Source: Peribacillus frigoritolerans
Lineage (GTDB): Bacteria; Bacillota; Bacilli; Bacillales; DSM-1321
DNA: 64,000 nucleotides
Direction: 5' to 3'
Assembly (NCBI RefSeq): GCF_001636405.1
Contig: NZ_KV440950.1
Span: 4,816,778 to 4,880,777 of the forward strand
Each line of letters opens with the position of its first letter. Position 1 is the first letter of the stretch. The notes beneath the pieces were generated by a model. The model did no database searches. It had not been told where the DNA came from and was given only the letters and a program-made list of their open reading frames with translations. The translations under genes and the position numbers were made by a program. This document shows positions 61,725 through 64,000 of the stretch, piece after piece.

Positions 61725-62869
61725 TTAGAATGTATTTTTTTATTAAGCTTGTTATATGCTCTCCATAGATTTTTATCTCCTGAATAGTAGAAATATTTTT
61801 TAGCAATAATATCACAATCTTTTGATGCATCGTCTAATTCGATGTACTCTTCAAAAAATTTAGAAGCTCTATTTTTTGATTTGGTTTTTTTAAAATCTAA
61901 AATAAAATTAGTAATTAAAAGTGCAATAATATATGGGGTAAAAACAATAGTACCCATATTAATTATGTTAGCTTTTGAAAAAGTAGATATATATTTTTTT
62001 AGCTCATCTAAGTCTTGAGAATATTGATTATCACTTTCTACTATTGATAGGGTTAGTACCTTATATTCTGGTAATGAAATACTAGAGAATTTCATACTTA
62101 CAAAGAAAAAAATAAGAGTGGAAATTACTGAAATAATGATATTACTTATTTTTAAAACATTACCGAGTTGTTCAAGCTGATAGGGTGGATGTATTAAAAT
62201 TATAAAACTTAAAAAGATAATGGAGTATATGCTTATTATAATGAAATCGAATAGGTCATTTACTTCAAACATATATGAGTTAATTATCAAATTAGTAGGT
62301 TCAAAAAAAGATATAAAATTAAAATTAATTGAATATTCCGAATTACCCCCATCCATTGCCCAGTCCATTACCCATATTAAAACTTCTAATATTGAAGTGA
62401 TTACTGTAAGTATTACCAGTACTCCAAAAAATGTAGTGCATAATATACTGATAAATCTCAGAATAAAACAATTAAAGTATATTGCAACACCACTAAAGAA
62501 AATGCAAATGGAGATACATAATATTGAGTATCCATGTATACTACTCCAAAATGCTTCTGAATTTGGTCTATATTTTAAATATAATGTTATAAAAAAAATA
62601 AAAACTGATATTATTACTAAAAAACTCCCTCTTTTTTGTCGATCTGTCTTATAGTCATTTTCTTTAATATCTAGGAAATCTAGTCTCCTCAATGAAATAT
62701 ATAGCCTTATAGCTTTTAACAACCAAAGTATTGCTAATACTCCTGCAAAAATGTAAAACAAATAAAAATGAATTATGGAAACAAATCCGGCGAAAACAAG
62801 AAACATTATTGAATTAATTCTTCCTTTTTTTGTATCAATATTATCAATGAGTAGCCAAAATTTATCCAT
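61715..62869 (-). CDS. Polytopic membrane protein of unknown function, 384 residues
   Basis: About eight hydrophobic segments (near 20-40, 42-58, 82-98, 108-130, 138-165, 205-228, 238-258, 305-325), with the charged C-terminal tail KKTKSKNRASKFFEEYIELD and KNLWRAYNKLNKKIHSKNE. GGAGG lies about 4 bases before the ATG. No family motif seen. Very AT-rich, unlike the core genes, which fits horizontal origin. It stands alone. Confidence 0.6.
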   Translation of the reverse strand: MDKFWLLIDNIDTKKGRINSIMFLVFAGFVSIIHFYLFYIFAGVLAILWLLKAIRLYISLRRLDFLDIKENDYKTDRQKRGSFLVIISVFIFFITLYLKYRPNSEAFWSSIHGYSILCISICIFFSGVAIYFNCFILRFISILCTTFFGVLVILTVITSILEVLIWVMDWAMDGGNSEYSINFNFISFFEPTNLIINSYMFEVNDLFDFIIISIYSIIFLSFIILIHPPYQLEQLGNVLKISNIIISVISTLIFFFVSMKFSSISLPEYKVLTLSIVESDNQYSQDLDELKKYISTFSKANIINMGTIVFTPYIIALLITNFILDFKKTKSKNRASKFFEEYIELDDASKDCDIIAKKYFYYSGDKNLWRAYNKLNKKIHSKNE

Positions 62870-63231
62870 ATAGCCTCCGAATTAAAAATATTCTTTTGTA
62901 TTTATAAAAAGTCGAATGAAAAAAAGATGCTTTTGGAATTATAAACCATTTATAAATTGATTTCTATAGTTCATTCTCTTTAGCTGATTCACCACTTAAA
63001 ATGCAAGGAGAACAGAGATGTCTTAAGATTAGATTGGAACTGATTTTGATTTATCTCATAAAAATGCCGTGTACATAATTCATTACCATTTGGTGACCCT
63101 TTTGCTTGAAATAAAAAAAGGGAAAAGCAAAAAAAATTAGAACCTTCTGAAATATAGGAGGTTTTTGCTATATTGATGTCAAATATCACCTATGATGGTA
63201 AATACCCAAAATAATAAAAGGTTGTGATGTC
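62870..63231. other. 362-bp intergenic region without a gene
   Basis: AT-rich divergent spacer. Only a weak hairpin AACCT/AGGTT near 63141-63166. Confidence 0.4.
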
Positions 63232-63723
63232 ATGAATCAAAACAGGGTGGATCATGTCAGAGTGGGCATATCAATGGAAAAGGAAATAATAAAAGATAAA
63301 AATTTGATTTTCAATGATGTAAAAAAAAATATTAAAGAACTTAATAATGGTTTAATCGTTCACACGACGATTAGTAATTGGATAAGACAGTCATTTGACA
63401 AACACAAACAGGTTGTTCAAGATGAAAAAGTTGTACTGGTTGATTTGAACCTTCCAAGAAATGAATGTCCTATCGATGAATTAGAATGTGAAGGTAAGAT
63501 TTATCCATTTTCAAAGACACGTCTTACTGTTAATAAGAATCATTCTGATTATGCGTTTATTACGTATATATTTGACGGTGGAAAAAAAGAATTTGTTTTA
63601 GAACCATTAGTTGAAGAATGCATAGAGATCCTTAAAAAAGATGAAGAATTCGCAGCAATCAAAAAAAGAAAATGGCCTGAAGGTTTTACGAACGAATGGG
63701 ATAAAAAAATATTTGAAGAGTGA
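63232..63723 (+). CDS. Hypothetical protein, 163 residues
   Basis: ATG with AAAAGG and GTGATG upstream; an in-frame ATG at codon 15 is also possible. Residues 20-60 are helical, 65-120 beta-rich (EKVVLVDLNLPRNECPIDEL, HSDYAFITYIFDGGKKEFVL), and the end is basic. No known domain. AT-rich, orphan in accessory DNA; terminator follows. Confidence 0.6.
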   Translation: MNQNRVDHVRVGISMEKEIIKDKNLIFNDVKKNIKELNNGLIVHTTISNWIRQSFDKHKQVVQDEKVVLVDLNLPRNECPIDELECEGKIYPFSKTRLTVNKNHSDYAFITYIFDGGKKEFVLEPLVEECIEILKKDEEFAAIKKRKWPEGFTNEWDKKIFEE

Positions 63724-63774
63724 AGAAGAGAAAAATCTGATGTATCTTCTTATCTTGATGACCTTCCACAACCG

Positions 63775-63806
63775 GACGCTTTTCTTGAATAAGAAGGCGT
63801 CTTTTT
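63775..63806 (+). terminator. Terminator after the 163-residue gene
   Basis: GACGC-t-TTTCTT-gaat-AAGAA-g-GCGTC followed by TTTTT. Confidence 0.8.
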
Positions 63807-64000
63807 GTATTGTACCGGATTTCGGAACAACAATTATTAGGGATAGGAGTTATATTTAGGTGTAGAAGAGATTGTGAAGGATTCCACTTAAACTATTGGG
63901 TGCTTAACTTCTATATGGGGCTGCCCTCCCCTCTTCCCCTGAGAAGGAAGCTCCAATTCCAGAGTGGCTTCCTCCAGAGGTGACTTTTAGGGAGAAAATT
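63807..64000. other. Right edge of the window, no gene supported
   Basis: No frame with an RBS. The last 80 bases show the GAAGGAAGCTCC/GGCTTCC-rich composition seen at 55-60 kb, so phage-type coding sequence may resume beyond the edge. Confidence 0.3.

Noticed and set aside
63641..63859. 72-codon frame overlapping the 163-residue gene
   Set aside because: Out of frame with the better-supported gene and running through its terminator.

Overview
The window reads as chromosome from a low-GC, endospore-forming Bacillaceae; the gene content resembles the Peribacillus/Bacillus simplex group, but that placement is inference from family resemblance only. The supports are a GerA-type spore germinant receptor operon, CotF-like coat and DUF3231 proteins, strong GGAGG ribosome binding sites, a THI-box thiC leader and compact operons ended by hairpin-plus-T-run terminators. 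No plasmid origin or rRNA is visible.

Layout. 0-2.1 kb (minus): solute-binding protein, lipoprotein, ECF sigma factor and a zinc-finger anti-sigma factor that runs off the left edge. 2.3-7.8 kb (minus): germinant receptor operon in the order A-C-D-B-B', where the last B gene is a tandem duplicate preceded by a cut-off copy of the D gene. 8.2-10.3 kb: CPA1 Na+/H+ antiporter. 10.6-11.8 kb: 21-bp tandem repeats, a broken LytTR regulator and a PaaI-type thioesterase. 12-15.4 kb (minus): two glycosyltransferases with a small coiled-coil protein sharing a C-terminal motif. 15.9-18.4 kb: DUF4915-like, RMD1/DUF155 and GNAT proteins. 18.5-19.85 kb: gene-free cluster of large GC-rich inverted and tandem repeats. 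19.9-32.9 kb: housekeeping and sporulation genes (YdhK, arylamine N-acetyltransferase, quinone oxidoreductase, Mn catalase, CtaG-like protein, AhpD-like protein, CotF-like protein, DUF3231, ThiC with TPP riboswitch, HAD and histidine phosphatases). 33.2-36.3 kb: Fur-box-controlled siderophore uptake. 36.6-40.7 kb: Zn alcohol dehydrogenase, GlpQ-like phosphodiesterase, sensor kinase. 40.75-44.7 kb: divergent sulfonate uptake and oxidation genes (ssuBC; ssuA-tauD-like). 45.8-47.1 kb: ECF sigma factor with a ClpP paralogue. 48-51.2 kb: minimal tyrosine recombinase, glutaminase and small hypothetical genes.

51.5-64 kb is accessory DNA. It starts at an atypical tRNA-Leu(CAA)-like gene with its own terminator and holds a leftward phage-type operon (HNH nuclease, XRE, winged-helix protein, coiled-coil protein, capsid maturation protease with scaffold, HGG-motif TerS-like protein) without large terminase, portal or major capsid genes in the window, then decayed repeat sequence, a pseudogene and orphan membrane proteins.

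The most unusual items are: matched TGAATC-N15-GATTCA dyads overlapping terminator hairpins in both divergent leaders of the sulfonate locus; the GerAB duplication with its truncated D relic; the tRNA-like gene with a degenerate D-arm; the TerS-plus-protease cassette without packaging partners; and several genes with one in-frame stop or one frameshift.
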